A stretch of 64,000 nucleotides of DNA from Daejeonella sp. H1SJ63 (GTDB lineage: Bacteria > Bacteroidota > Bacteroidia > Sphingobacteriales > Sphingobacteriaceae): contig NZ_JARKMZ010000020.1 in the NCBI RefSeq assembly GCF_029360775.1, positions 62,001 through 126,000 of the forward strand. The letters run 5' to 3'. Below, piece by piece: positions 28,656-36,703 of the stretch. How positions within the stretch are numbered: the first letter of the stretch is position 1; each line of letters begins with the position of its first letter. The notes beneath the pieces are model-generated. The model was not told where the DNA came from, made no database searches, and saw only the letters and a list, made by a program, of their open reading frames with translations. The position numbers and the translations under genes were made by a program.

Positions 28656-28917
28656 TGGTGAGCAAATCTTCTACATATTATCCTTTCAGCACCCGATTAT
28701 CAGCCAGATTAAAAATCATGGTTGTACAGCACTTTGTTGTACAATACTTTATCGTAAATAAAGTTTTTTCAATTTAGGATACAAAGCTATAATATCTATA
28801 TGAACCTCGGTATATTCTATACGAAACTGGATTTTGCCCTTTATTAATACGATTTCTTGATGGTATAGTAATTTGAATTGCACAGTTAGCAACTTACCTT
28901 CGAGCAAGAATAACCCT

Positions 28918-30200
28918 ATGAAATATAAAATTATACCTCTGCTACTTCTTATTTTGGTATGTTTTACTCAGTGCGACAAGGATAAAGTAATCACTCCTGA
29001 TCTTCTTCGAACTGAAGTTAGGGCGGTGCAATTACCTCTATTAAAAGGTCTAATGGCCTGGCATCAAACCACTGTAGAAAAGTACAAAAAAGAGCTGATC
29101 CCCAGTACCTCAGCCACTGGTAAGAAAGCGCGAACCTTGGAACCACAATGGGAAAAAGCCAGGATCTAAAAATTGAATAATGGTGCCACGGCAGCTATTG
29201 TTCCTTCGGGAGAATATGTGCTGAAAAACTCCAAACTTTCAATGTTACGAGAGTTTGTATTCCTTTTAAATCCAGTGGGCACAAAAGTCAAAAATGGTAA
29301 AATCATCGAGATAATTGGTGAGACAAGTTATATTAAGGAAAACAAAGATAAACTAACGCATCTCTACAACTCAGATTTCATTCGAGGGTTCAGCGGAACC
29401 ATTATGACATATGATGTCAACTATCGGTTTTGTGGAGTAAAGCATTTAAAGAAGGCGTTGTTAATGGAATGGCAAAGCTTTCAGTCCAGAATGGGCTAAA
29501 TGCAAACACGAAGTCATTTGGCAGAAACGCAACTGTCTTTGATTATGAAAAAGGGGAAGGAAAAACTCCAATACCTACTGTCAGCCAATGTTATGTAATT
29601 GTGCTTATTTCCACTTATACAGACGGTAGTACGGAAATAGAAGTACTTGGAACCTATTGTAGTCCAGAAGAAGAGAGTGGTGGTGGAAGCACTCCACCAG
29701 GTGGTGGTGGTGGCACAACCATGCCTGGCGATTCCTTTGGAGGATTCCCTAGCTCACCTTACGATGGTCAAGTTTATATTTATAATTATCCGAGCGGTGC
29801 TGTTGGTGTTTTCACCTATAATACCGAATTTAATGCTTGGATGCTGCCAGGTATTCAGGCTATTCTCGATTTGGGAGTTGATATGCAATTTTCTACACCA
29901 CCAAACTTTGACGGTGCAGCACTTTCAACCCTTATTTTGCCTGCCTTGGCTGAACCCACATTTATTGGTGAGGCACTTTTTGCTGGGATAGTTACTGTTA
30001 AAATTACTGTGTTTGCATATGAGTATGCCCAATATCTAACTCATACTTACAATATACCAAATCCTGCTGAGCGCGAAGCATGCATCGAGAAGTGGTACCG
30101 TTGTTTAAATACATCAACACCAAATTGGCAATGTACCGATTGTTTACATGCATGCAGGTCTGCAGGTGAATGGTGGGATACGGTAAATTGTCCATTATAA
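28918..30200 (+). pseudogene. Broken secreted lipoprotein gene (nonsense plus frameshift)
   Basis: Start ATG 28918 gives MKYKIIPLLLLILVCFTQCDK, a lipoprotein signal. The frame stops at TAA 29167-29169, but coding continues in the same frame to about 29430 (NNGATAAIVPSGEYVLKN..), then moves to the next frame at a TTTT run (about 29426-29429). From there it runs intact to 30200. Repaired, the protein would be about 427 residues with a Gly/Pro-rich linker (GGGSTPPGGGGGTT) and a Cys-rich end (CIEKWYRCLNT, CTDCLHACRSAG). Family not recognised; the linker plus distinct C-terminus resembles multi-domain secreted effectors (inference only). A sequencing error could explain the frameshift but would have to coincide with a separate stop codon. 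Confidence 0.7.
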
Positions 30201-30210
30201 AAAAAAGACT

Positions 30211-30555
30211 ATGTTAAATTTAGAAGTTAAATTGAATGGAAGAAATGTTGCGATTGCCGGCATGGAATCGTTGCAGGGAGTAATGAGTGTTATTGTAATG
30301 ACCAATAAAAAACTAGGTCAGGATGAAGAAGTTACGATCGATGTATCGGGTTTAAATACAGAGACACAGTCCAGGCTTGAATGGTTCAGTAGCCATTTAC
30401 AGTTAGGTGATGAAATCGCTATTAAGATCCTTGAGGGCGACAGACTTACTTATGAGGCAAACGTAATTACATTAAAAGATATGGAAAAACGTAATCTGGA
30501 ACATAAGATTATGATGTATAATAAGTTAAAAGAAGAACTAAAAGATGTCTTATAG
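30211..30555 (+). CDS. Small hypothetical protein, possible immunity/partner protein
   Basis: 114 residues, no signal peptide or membrane segment. N-terminal beta region (LEVKLNGRNVAIAGMESLQGVMSVIVM), a middle SGLNTETQSRLEW and GDEIAIKIL, and a charged helical tail (KNLEHKIMMYNKLKEEL-like). It starts 10 bases after the broken secreted lipoprotein gene, on the same strand. A small cytoplasmic protein directly behind a secreted multi-domain protein is the classical place of an immunity gene, but no named immunity family is confirmed. It is intact although its neighbour is broken. Confidence 0.6.
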   Translation: MLNLEVKLNGRNVAIAGMESLQGVMSVIVMTNKKLGQDEEVTIDVSGLNTETQSRLEWFSSHLQLGDEIAIKILEGDRLTYEANVITLKDMEKRNLEHKIMMYNKLKEELKDVL

Positions 30556-30743
30556 TGGAATCTAATCATTTGGGTAACTGATCGCGAGCTACTAATAAAT
30601 CAACTGTCACCAACAAGGGTAAGTGCCTTTACTAAACAAATCCATAAATTCTAAACTCCAAACCGGTTTACCATTCTCTAAATCTTTCATACCGCACACT
30701 AAATTATAATCCGCTAAAAACCTGCAGGCTTTTATAATTGCCT

Positions 30744-32282
30744 ATGCCTGCAAAAACCTATGGAAGTGCCGTTTTCGGCATTGAAGCCATTACCATAACT
30801 GTCGAGGTTAATATTACCGGCGGATTGAAATATTTCGTAGTCGGGCTGCCGGATAATGCCGTAAAAGAAAGTATGTTACGGGTTGAAAGTGCAATCAACA
30901 ACTCGGGGTACAAGATGAAAAGGCAAAAAGTAGTTGTCAATCTGGCTCCTGCAGATATCCGTAAAGAAGGCTCAGCTTATGATCTTCCTATTGCCATCGG
31001 GATCCTTGCCGCTTCGGGGCAACTTTTCAGTACCAGGCTCGATCAATATCTTATTCTGGGAGAACTTTCCCTGGATGGTGGTATACAAGCAGTAAAAGGT
31101 GTTCTTCCTGTGGCAATACAGGGTAAAAGAGATGGCTTCAAAGGTATCATTTTGCCCAATGAGAATGCCAGAGAAGCAGCAATTGTAGATGATTTTGAGG
31201 TTTATGGGGTTGGTAATATTAAGGAAGTGATCGGCTTCTTTGCCAATACATTAGAACTTCAAAGAACCATTGTCAATACTCAGGCGGAATTCAGTTATAA
31301 TATCAATAATTACGAAAGTGATTTCTCGGATGTCAGAGGGCAGGAAAATATCAAACGGGCATTGGAAATCGCTGCAGCAGGTGGTCATAATGTAATCCTG
31401 ATTGGCCCGCCGGGAGCCGGAAAGACCATGCTCGCCAAACGTCTGCCAACAATTCTTCCGCCATTAGATCTTTATGAAGCTCTTGACACCACCAAAATTC
31501 ATTCTGTAGCCGGAAAACTCTCTGCATCTGATTCTCTGATGACCGTCAGGCCATTCCGTTCTCCTCATCATACCATCAGCGATGTGGCTCTGGTTGGCGG
31601 AGGTACCAATCCCCAGCCCGGAGAAATTTCACTTGCCCATAATGGAGTACTTTTTCTGGATGAGCTGCCTGAATTCAAACGAACCGTTCTGGAAGTAATG
31701 AGACAACCTTTGGAAGAGCGCAGGGTAACCATTTCGAGAGCCAAATCAACGGTCAATTATCCGGCAAGTTTTATGCTGGTAGCTTCGATGAACCCCTGCC
31801 CCTGCGGTTTCTATAATCATCCCGAAAAGGAATGTATCTGCGCCCCGGGAGTGGTACAGAAATATCTCAGTAAAATATCCGGTCCGCTGCTTGACCGTAT
31901 TGACCTGCATGTGGAAGTGACGCCGGTAAACTTCAATGAACTTTCTTCAGAGCGGCTCAGCGAAAAAAGCGAAGCCATTCGTGAACGGGTAACGGAAGCC
32001 AGAAATATACAGATCAGCCGCTTCTCTGATAGTCCCGAAGTATTCTGTAACGCACAAATGAGTCCGAACGCCGTAAGAAAAATTTGCAGAATCAACGATA
32101 CCGGGCAAGCATTACTCAAACAGGCTATGGAAAAACTCGGATTATCTGCCAGGGCATACGACCGCATCCTGAAAGTTTCCAGAACCATTGCAGATCTGGC
32201 CGGAAGTGAGGATATACAGCTGGAACACCTTGCTGAAGCGATACATTTCCGCAGCCTGGACAGGGAAGGATGGGCAGGGTGA
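30744..32282 (+). CDS. comM: YifB/ComM-family Mg-chelatase-like AAA+ ATPase
   Basis: 512 residues from ATG 30744. N-terminal ComM domain ([21 protein letters not shown]), AAA+ core with Walker [16 protein letters not shown], Walker [13 protein letters not shown] and [19 protein letters not shown], and the C-terminal helical MgChl domain ([19 protein letters not shown]). In naturally competent bacteria ComM is a hexameric helicase that promotes branch migration during recombination of incoming DNA. Complete and apparently functional. A degraded copy of its first 61 codons lies 2.3 kb upstream. The in-frame TTG six bases earlier was not used. Confidence 0.95.
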   Translation: MPAKTYGSAVFGIEAITITVEVNITGGLKYFVVGLPDNAVKESMLRVESAINNSGYKMKRQKVVVNLAPADIRKEGSAYDLPIAIGILAASGQLFSTRLDQYLILGELSLDGGIQAVKGVLPVAIQGKRDGFKGIILPNENAREAAIVDDFEVYGVGNIKEVIGFFANTLELQRTIVNTQAEFSYNINNYESDFSDVRGQENIKRALEIAAAGGHNVILIGPPGAGKTMLAKRLPTILPPLDLYEALDTTKIHSVAGKLSASDSLMTVRPFRSPHHTISDVALVGGGTNPQPGEISLAHNGVLFLDELPEFKRTVLEVMRQPLEERRVTISRAKSTVNYPASFMLVASMNPCPCGFYNHPEKECICAPGVVQKYLSKISGPLLDRIDLHVEVTPVNFNELSSERLSEKSEAIRERVTEARNIQISRFSDSPEVFCNAQMSPNAVRKICRINDTGQALLKQAMEKLGLSARAYDRILKVSRTIADLAGSEDIQLEHLAEAIHFRSLDREGWAG

Positions 32283-32343
32283 TTATAAATCAGGGTATCA
32301 AATAGATATATGGCAGCTCCATCTTTAACAAAAGAAATATGAT

Positions 32344-32610
32344 ATGACTAAATCCAACGTCCTGTCCATTCCGGATGAAATATTGATGAGTAAGATCTAT
32401 GTTATTCGTGAACAGAAAGTAATGTTAGACAAAGATCTTGCAGAATTGTATGGAGTTAAGGCTATACGTTTAAGGGAACAGGTAAAACGTAACAAGGAAA
32501 GATTCCCCGAAAATTTCATGATACAATTATCTGAGGAAGAGGTAGAAGTAACGATATCGCAAAATGCGATACCATCTAAACAAGCCTACACTACTCCTAA
32601 AGTCCATTGA
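32344..32610 (+). pseudogene. Truncated ORF6N-domain protein
   Basis: 88 residues matching the ORF6N DNA-binding domain: IYVIREQKVMLDKDLAELYGVKAIRLREQVKRN and RFPENFMIQLSEEEVE, then ISQNAIPSK. Full-length relatives continue well past this point; here it stops after a few unrelated residues (QAYTTPKVH). ORF6N proteins are common in phages and mobile elements. A short functional form cannot be excluded. Confidence 0.65.
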
Positions 32611-32643
32611 CCTACCAGTACCTTATTCACAATTTAAATCACC

Positions 32644-32840
32644 ATGAAAACGAAGGAACTTTATCACACTCAATTCTTTACAGCTACCATCATCAAATGG
32701 AAACACTTGCTCGCAAAAGATGAATTCAGAAATATTATTGTCGAAAGTTTATGCTTTTGTTATCATGCCTAACCTATCACTAACGGGACATCCTTCTGCA
32801 AGAGTCGTAAGTGCATACTTGGGCCAACAACAACAATAAA
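32644..32840 (+). pseudogene. Remnant of a REP-associated (RAYT/Y1) transposase
   Basis: From ATG 32644 the frame reads MKTKELYHTQFFTATIIKWK then HLLAKDEFRNIIVESL, the N-terminal pattern of Bacteroidota REP-associated tyrosine transposases. It then shifts frame, and from 32747 the next frame reads VYAFVIMPN, matching the start of the family HUH-flanking motif (YAFVIMPNH). The HUH histidines and catalytic Tyr are gone. So two pieces of one gene are joined by a deletion and nothing functional remains. Confidence 0.6.
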
Positions 32841-32863
32841 GTGCTTTTAACGAAATTAATATA

Positions 32864-32896
32864 GGAAAGGAGCTTGAGGGAGCCCCTTTCTTTTCT
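32864..32896. terminator. Intrinsic terminator
   Basis: Stem GAAAGGAGCT / AGCCCCTTTC with one mismatch, followed by a T-rich tract. On the plus side it ends the degraded region; it also overlaps the end of the minus-strand small membrane protein gene. Confidence 0.6.
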
Positions 32897-33161
32897 ACTT
32901 TTTCACGTAAAGAAATTTATTTTGCAGGGAAACCGCTCCATAAATTACCAACGATACTATGATACTGACAATGATTATTTCTTTTATGTCGCCGCTAAAT
33001 ATAGCGATACCCAAAAACACTCCGGCACCTAAACAACCAAGCACGATACGTGCTTTTATGCCTAAAGAAGATGTCATTCCCTTCTTCAATGCAGGAATGC
33101 GCATTATTAAATAAATCACTAGTATAATTAATATGGGCAAAATGCCTTTCAATAAATCCAT
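32895..33161 (-). CDS. Small three-helix membrane protein of unknown function
   Basis: 88 residues with hydrophobic segments at about 5-22, 40-58 and 62-80 and a basic tail (QNKFLYVKK). No family recognised. It lies 35 bases downstream of a possible Cys-rich peptide gene on the same strand and could be its membrane partner or immunity protein (inference). Confidence 0.55.
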   Translation of the reverse strand: MDLLKGILPILIILVIYLIMRIPALKKGMTSSLGIKARIVLGCLGAGVFLGIAIFSGDIKEIIIVSIIVSLVIYGAVSLQNKFLYVKK

Positions 33162-33196
33162 AACTTTATTTCAATATACAAAAAATTTCTAATTAT

Positions 33197-33424
33197 TTAT
33201 GTTGTTTGCTCTGTGCAGTACTCCACCACACATAATCCCATACAAAGAGCGAAAGCTGGAGGAAGTTCAATAGTCATTACACACAAACCCCCACAGGCAA
33301 AAAACTTAAGGTTCCAACAATCGGGGGCAGCCTCTGAAACCGTTGCGCCAATATATGCTTTCTTTTTATTTATGTTTTTCTTTATAGTGATTATGTATTT
33401 ACACAAAAACTCGAATACATTCAC
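33197..33424 (-). CDS. Possible Cys-rich small peptide
   Basis: 75 codons from ATG 33424. The first 24 residues are basic (KKNINKKKAYIGATV follows), then six Cys in 36 residues: PDCWNLKFFACGGLCVMTIE and FALCMGLCVVEYC. A GAAGGGG stretch about 13 bases before the ATG could help initiation. No family recognised. The opposite strand is also open over the same span, which weakens the case. The even hydrophobic/Cys pattern looks like a small exported or membrane peptide. Speculative. Confidence 0.35.
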   Translation of the reverse strand: MNVFEFLCKYIITIKKNINKKKAYIGATVSEAAPDCWNLKFFACGGLCVMTIELPPAFALCMGLCVVEYCTEQTT

Positions 33425-33557
33425 AACAATCCCCTTCAGGAAAAATGGAAGTTAGCGACAAATCCTGAGGACTATAAATTCTCCTCAGCGAATTTTTATT
33501 TAAATGGAATCGATGAATTTAATCTTCTTAGTCATTTTGATGAAATTTAGAATTGAC

Positions 33558-33581
33558 TTGTTGGTGTTTTCACCAACAAGG
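33558..33581. repeat. REP-like perfect hairpin
   Basis: Arms CTTGTTGGTG and CACCAACAAG separated by TTTT. Partial matches to the right arm occur at 30607-30618 (CACCAACAAGGG) and 33624-33634 (ACACCAACAAG). They lie around a RAYT transposase remnant, the enzyme family that mobilises REP sequences. Confidence 0.55.
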
Positions 33582-33701
33582 GCTAGAGTATAGAACTCGT
33601 ATTTTACATTAGTTACAGGGGCAACACCAACAAGAGCATGGAAGGTTAAATGAATAAGCATTTAATTTTTTTATCCGGCAGAGTATCTATAATTTAAAAA
33701 T

Positions 33702-33709
33702 TATATTTG
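33702..33709 (+). promoter_or_regulatory. -7 box (TATATTTG) of the acyl-chain cluster
   Basis: Exact TAnnTTTG match 78 bases before the first cluster gene; leader about 75 bases. No convincing -33 element was seen. Confidence 0.4.
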
Positions 33710-33787
33710 AAGTATCTACTTTTACATGGTAACATGGACTAGTAAAATTCCTAATCAGAAGATTATTAATAAAACCAATAGCATAAA

Positions 33788-34510
33788 ATGTCAGAAAAAA
33801 AGATATTGATAACAGGAGCAAGCAGGGGTTTGGGCCTGGCAATATCTAACTTATTATCAAAGGAATACACATTGATATTACATGCGACACGTGAGGAAAG
33901 TTTTACCAATGTTGATCCAAAACATCATTTACTTTGCGCTGACCTTAGTGATCCGGGACAACTCAATGAATTTTGTAAACGTTTGAAAAAAGAGCACGGA
34001 GATACTCTTTACGGGGTAGTCAACAACGCCGGCATCACATTTGACAAACCCCTTATTTATCAGCCTGAAAATGAAATTGACCGCTTGCTGCAAGTAAATC
34101 TGAAAGCTCCAATCATGATCTGTAAGGCTGTTATGAAACAATTTCTTTTGAATAAAAGCGGTGTAATTATCAATGTAAGCTCATGCGTAGGTGAAACCGG
34201 CAATGCTTTTCAGGCGGTTTATTCGGCAACTAAAGCGGGTTTGGCAGCCTTGTCAAAATCTCTGGCCCGCGAAGTTTCAGCATTGAACGAAGAACACTCC
34301 ATAAGGATCTTAAGTATCGCCCCCGGTTTTATTGAAACAGATATGACAGATAAAATACCTGAAAACTATAGACAGGATTATTTAAAAGCCATTCCCGCAA
34401 ACCGTTTTGGCAAGGTGAATGAAGTTGCTGAAGTGGTTGCTTTTCTGTTATCAGACAAGGCATCATATATTAACGGAACTAATATTAATATAAATGGTGG
34501 GATATTATGA
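33788..34510 (+). CDS. 3-oxoacyl-ACP reductase (FabG-like SDR)
   Basis: 240 residues, short-chain dehydrogenase. NADP(H) loop TGASRGLG (9-16... of MSEKKILITGASRGLG), NNAG (79-82), catalytic Ser132, Tyr145 and Lys149 (NVSSCVGETGNAFQAVYSATKA) and the C-terminal GTNININGGIL typical of FabG. It would reduce beta-ketoacyl-ACP to beta-hydroxyacyl-ACP. First gene of an eight-gene block; its last 17 bases overlap the next gene. Confidence 0.88.
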   Translation: MSEKKILITGASRGLGLAISNLLSKEYTLILHATREESFTNVDPKHHLLCADLSDPGQLNEFCKRLKKEHGDTLYGVVNNAGITFDKPLIYQPENEIDRLLQVNLKAPIMICKAVMKQFLLNKSGVIINVSSCVGETGNAFQAVYSATKAGLAALSKSLAREVSALNEEHSIRILSIAPGFIETDMTDKIPENYRQDYLKAIPANRFGKVNEVAEVVAFLLSDKASYINGTNININGGIL

Positions 34511-35087
34511 TAAGGGCAAACTTGTAGAAAGCCTGTGTTCAATACATCCGAGAGAAATACTTATTGCCTACGGTCCTAAAAAGCTGCTTGTTGATAAATA
34601 TCACTGGCACTCGCCCAAAACAGGCGTTGTAGCGAGTTATACTCCTACAGATTATGATGTCGAGGATCATTTTGGCATTTTCAGGGGGGTGGACCAGATC
34701 GAATCCTTTGTGCAGGCTACTGCTGCTTCTTTATCCATGTTTTTGATCTGTCAGAAACATAATTGTGCTCCCGAGGATTTGAGGGACAAATCTGTCCCAA
34801 GCTTCATCAGTGTAGGCAACGTGAACTTTATGTCAGCTCTTGAGAAGGGCGATACTTATGTTATGCTGGGGAAAATAACATTTTATAAATTCAGACAAAT
34901 GGTTTGCGAAGGAAGAATCTACAGATGTCCTCCCGGATTAGACCTTGACGAATATTTTAAAGATTTTAACGAAGAGCGTTTACTCAAATATGATCTCTCA
35001 CCTGATTTCAAACTTATATCTGATCTCTATGATATAACAGGGCGGGAAATTGATATTGAATATTTTAGAGCAATAAACAAAAAGTAA
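34494..35087 (+). CDS. FabZ-like hotdog dehydratase (divergent)
   Basis: 197 residues. The segment YDVEDHFGIFRGVDQIESFVQA aligns with the FabA/FabZ active site: His59 as catalytic His and Glu70 in the IES position. The loop between them is three residues shorter than in FabZ (HFPGNPxxPGVxxxE), and the usual Pro/Gly pattern is lost. Later NFMSALEKGDTYVMLGKI fits the FabZ central strands. It probably dehydrates beta-hydroxyacyl-ACP in this pathway. The C-terminal 60 residues are extra compared with FabZ. It overlaps the ketoreductase gene by 17 bases. Confidence 0.75.
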   Translation: MVGYYDKGKLVESLCSIHPREILIAYGPKKLLVDKYHWHSPKTGVVASYTPTDYDVEDHFGIFRGVDQIESFVQATAASLSMFLICQKHNCAPEDLRDKSVPSFISVGNVNFMSALEKGDTYVMLGKITFYKFRQMVCEGRIYRCPPGLDLDEYFKDFNEERLLKYDLSPDFKLISDLYDITGREIDIEYFRAINKK

Positions 35088-35094
35088 ATTATAA

Positions 35095-35355
35095 ATGGAA
35101 AGACAAGAAATTATTGACGGTTTGATCGAAGTACTTAAAACCGTTAGAATGATAGAGCCTGAAAAATTAGTAGGTGTAACAGAAGAAACAGATTTTTTAG
35201 CCAATCTAAATATACCATCGTCTCAAATGATCGCTATCGTAGCAAAGGTCGAGCAAAAGTTTGACATTGAATTTGAGGACGATGATATTGATGGTTTAGG
35301 CTCAACAGTAAAAGACGTTGTCGATCTCATTTTAAAAGTAAAAGCACGTGATTAA
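35095..35355 (+). CDS. Atypical acyl carrier protein
   Basis: 86 residues, acidic, four-helix ACP pattern (TDFLANLN, VAKVEQKFDIEFEDDDI, STVKDVVDLIL). The phosphopantetheine site that is normally DSL reads Pro41-Ser42-Ser43; Ser42 aligns with the carrier Ser. So the Ser is kept but both neighbours differ. It would carry the growing acyl chain for this cluster and probably be charged by the AcpS-like enzyme encoded three genes downstream. Its 3' end overlaps the ketosynthase by eight bases. Confidence 0.82.
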   Translation: MERQEIIDGLIEVLKTVRMIEPEKLVGVTEETDFLANLNIPSSQMIAIVAKVEQKFDIEFEDDDIDGLGSTVKDVVDLILKVKARD

Positions 35356-36703
35356 AATACCTGGCAGAAAGGTGGCAGTTGTTGGTATGGGAGGAGCTTT
35401 CCCCACCTGCAGGAATCTTTCTGAATTTAGCAGCAAGTTATTTGCTAACAAAAGTCTGATCCGCACATTCGATGATGCCATGGCTTATGAGAAGCAGGTC
35501 AGATCGACAGTTGCGGGTTTTATCACGGAGCCGGAAATGGATCTGGAGGTAATTTGGGACCCTATGGAAGGTCTCTATCCGGAAACCTATGTGGATAAAT
35601 TAAACCGGATCCCGGATGCGAATTTGGCTACTGCAGATGTAGGCAGCATCTGGTCAATGCTGGCAACACAGGATGCCATAAAAATGGCGGGCTGGTCAAC
35701 AGATCTGGTTCAGTCAGAGCAAACCGGTGTGGTGATAGGATCGGGCGGTTCAGCTAATGTGATACTAAGAAACGGATGGCACAATTTTTATGTTTTTGGC
35801 AGAAAAACACGGCATTCCGGTGGTCATACAGTCGACCGGACCATGACCTATCGTGAAGCAGCCAATGTATCGGTCCTGATAAAAAGCAAAGGGGTCTGCG
35901 AAACCATTAGTTCTGCATGCGCAACCGGATTGGGTAATATTGGACACGCTTACAGGTTAATCAAATACGGGCTTCAGGACCGCGCAATAGCCGGCGGAGT
36001 AGAAAGTACATCTCTTGAAACCTTTATCGGTTTTGATGGAATGATGGTTTTAAGTCGGGGTTTTAGCCCTGAAGAAAGCTCACGCCCATTTGATATGAAC
36101 AGAAACGGCTTTGTTTGCTCATTTGGTGCAGGCATTGTAGCCCTTGAAGAGTATGAACAGGCAGTTGCCCGCGGTGCCGATATTTTAGGGGTAATTGACG
36201 AGTATTTTAATAATTCAGACGGTGATGGTGATATGTTCTATCCATCATTTGAAGGACAACAGAGGTTATGGAAAGGAGTACTTGCAGGATCTGACGAAAG
36301 ACCAGATGTTGTTAAAGTGCATGGTACATCTACACCCTCAGGTGATGCTGTTGAACTGTTAAGTGTGGTTGATGCTTTGGGTGAAGAAGGCTATCATGTA
36401 TCAGCCCCAAAATCACAATTTGGACATATGTTGGGAGGTGCTGGTTCGGTAGAATTCATAACTGCATTACTGATGCTTAAAGAACAAAAGGTATTGCCTT
36501 GTTTAAATTCTCAAAACCTCAACCCGGAACTGGAAACGTTCCAGAAAAGTCCGGAATGGACCGGTCCGATGAAGCCTCTGGCTGCTTACCGGCACTTACT
36601 TCCGCAGGAAAGTTTTTCAAAACCAATTAATAGCATTGTTTGCCTTAATTACGGCTTTGGTGGTACCAACAGTGCTTTAAAATTGTCAAAATATGATAAA
36701 TAA
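35348..36703 (+). CDS. Beta-ketoacyl-ACP synthase (KAS I/II-like)
   Basis: 451 residues from GTG 35348. The thiolase-fold triad is complete: Cys191 (ETISSACATGLGNIGHA), His325 (VKVHGTSTPSGDAVE) and His360 with Lys355 (KSQFGHMLGGAGSVEF), plus the C-terminal LNYGFGGTNSALKL. It should perform the decarboxylative Claisen condensation of acyl groups with malonyl-ACP. It is somewhat longer than FabF. No chain-length-factor partner is encoded, so it is likely a homodimer. It overlaps both neighbours (8 and 11 bases). Confidence 0.9.
   Translation: MIKIPGRKVAVVGMGGAFPTCRNLSEFSSKLFANKSLIRTFDDAMAYEKQVRSTVAGFITEPEMDLEVIWDPMEGLYPETYVDKLNRIPDANLATADVGSIWSMLATQDAIKMAGWSTDLVQSEQTGVVIGSGGSANVILRNGWHNFYVFGRKTRHSGGHTVDRTMTYREAANVSVLIKSKGVCETISSACATGLGNIGHAYRLIKYGLQDRAIAGGVESTSLETFIGFDGMMVLSRGFSPEESSRPFDMNRNGFVCSFGAGIVALEEYEQAVARGADILGVIDEYFNNSDGDGDMFYPSFEGQQRLWKGVLAGSDERPDVVKVHGTSTPSGDAVELLSVVDALGEEGYHVSAPKSQFGHMLGGAGSVEFITALLMLKEQKVLPCLNSQNLNPELETFQKSPEWTGPMKPLAAYRHLLPQESFSKPINSIVCLNYGFGGTNSALKLSKYDK

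Larger units (their letters stand above)
33425..33787. other. Intergenic region upstream of the acyl-chain cluster
   Basis: Holds a perfect REP-like hairpin at 33558-33581, a partial copy of its arm near 33621-33634 and the promoter of the downstream cluster. No gene seen. Confidence 0.55.

Noticed and set aside
29430-29499. Overlapping frames read as two separate genes with a 70-base overlap
   Set aside because: The two halves fit one lipoprotein broken by a one-base shift at a T-run; a single decayed gene explains the layout better.
33213-33455. 80-codon plus-strand frame opposite the Cys-rich peptide
   Set aside because: Product has no coherent pattern; the minus-strand frame has the more protein-like Cys spacing and a same-strand partner.
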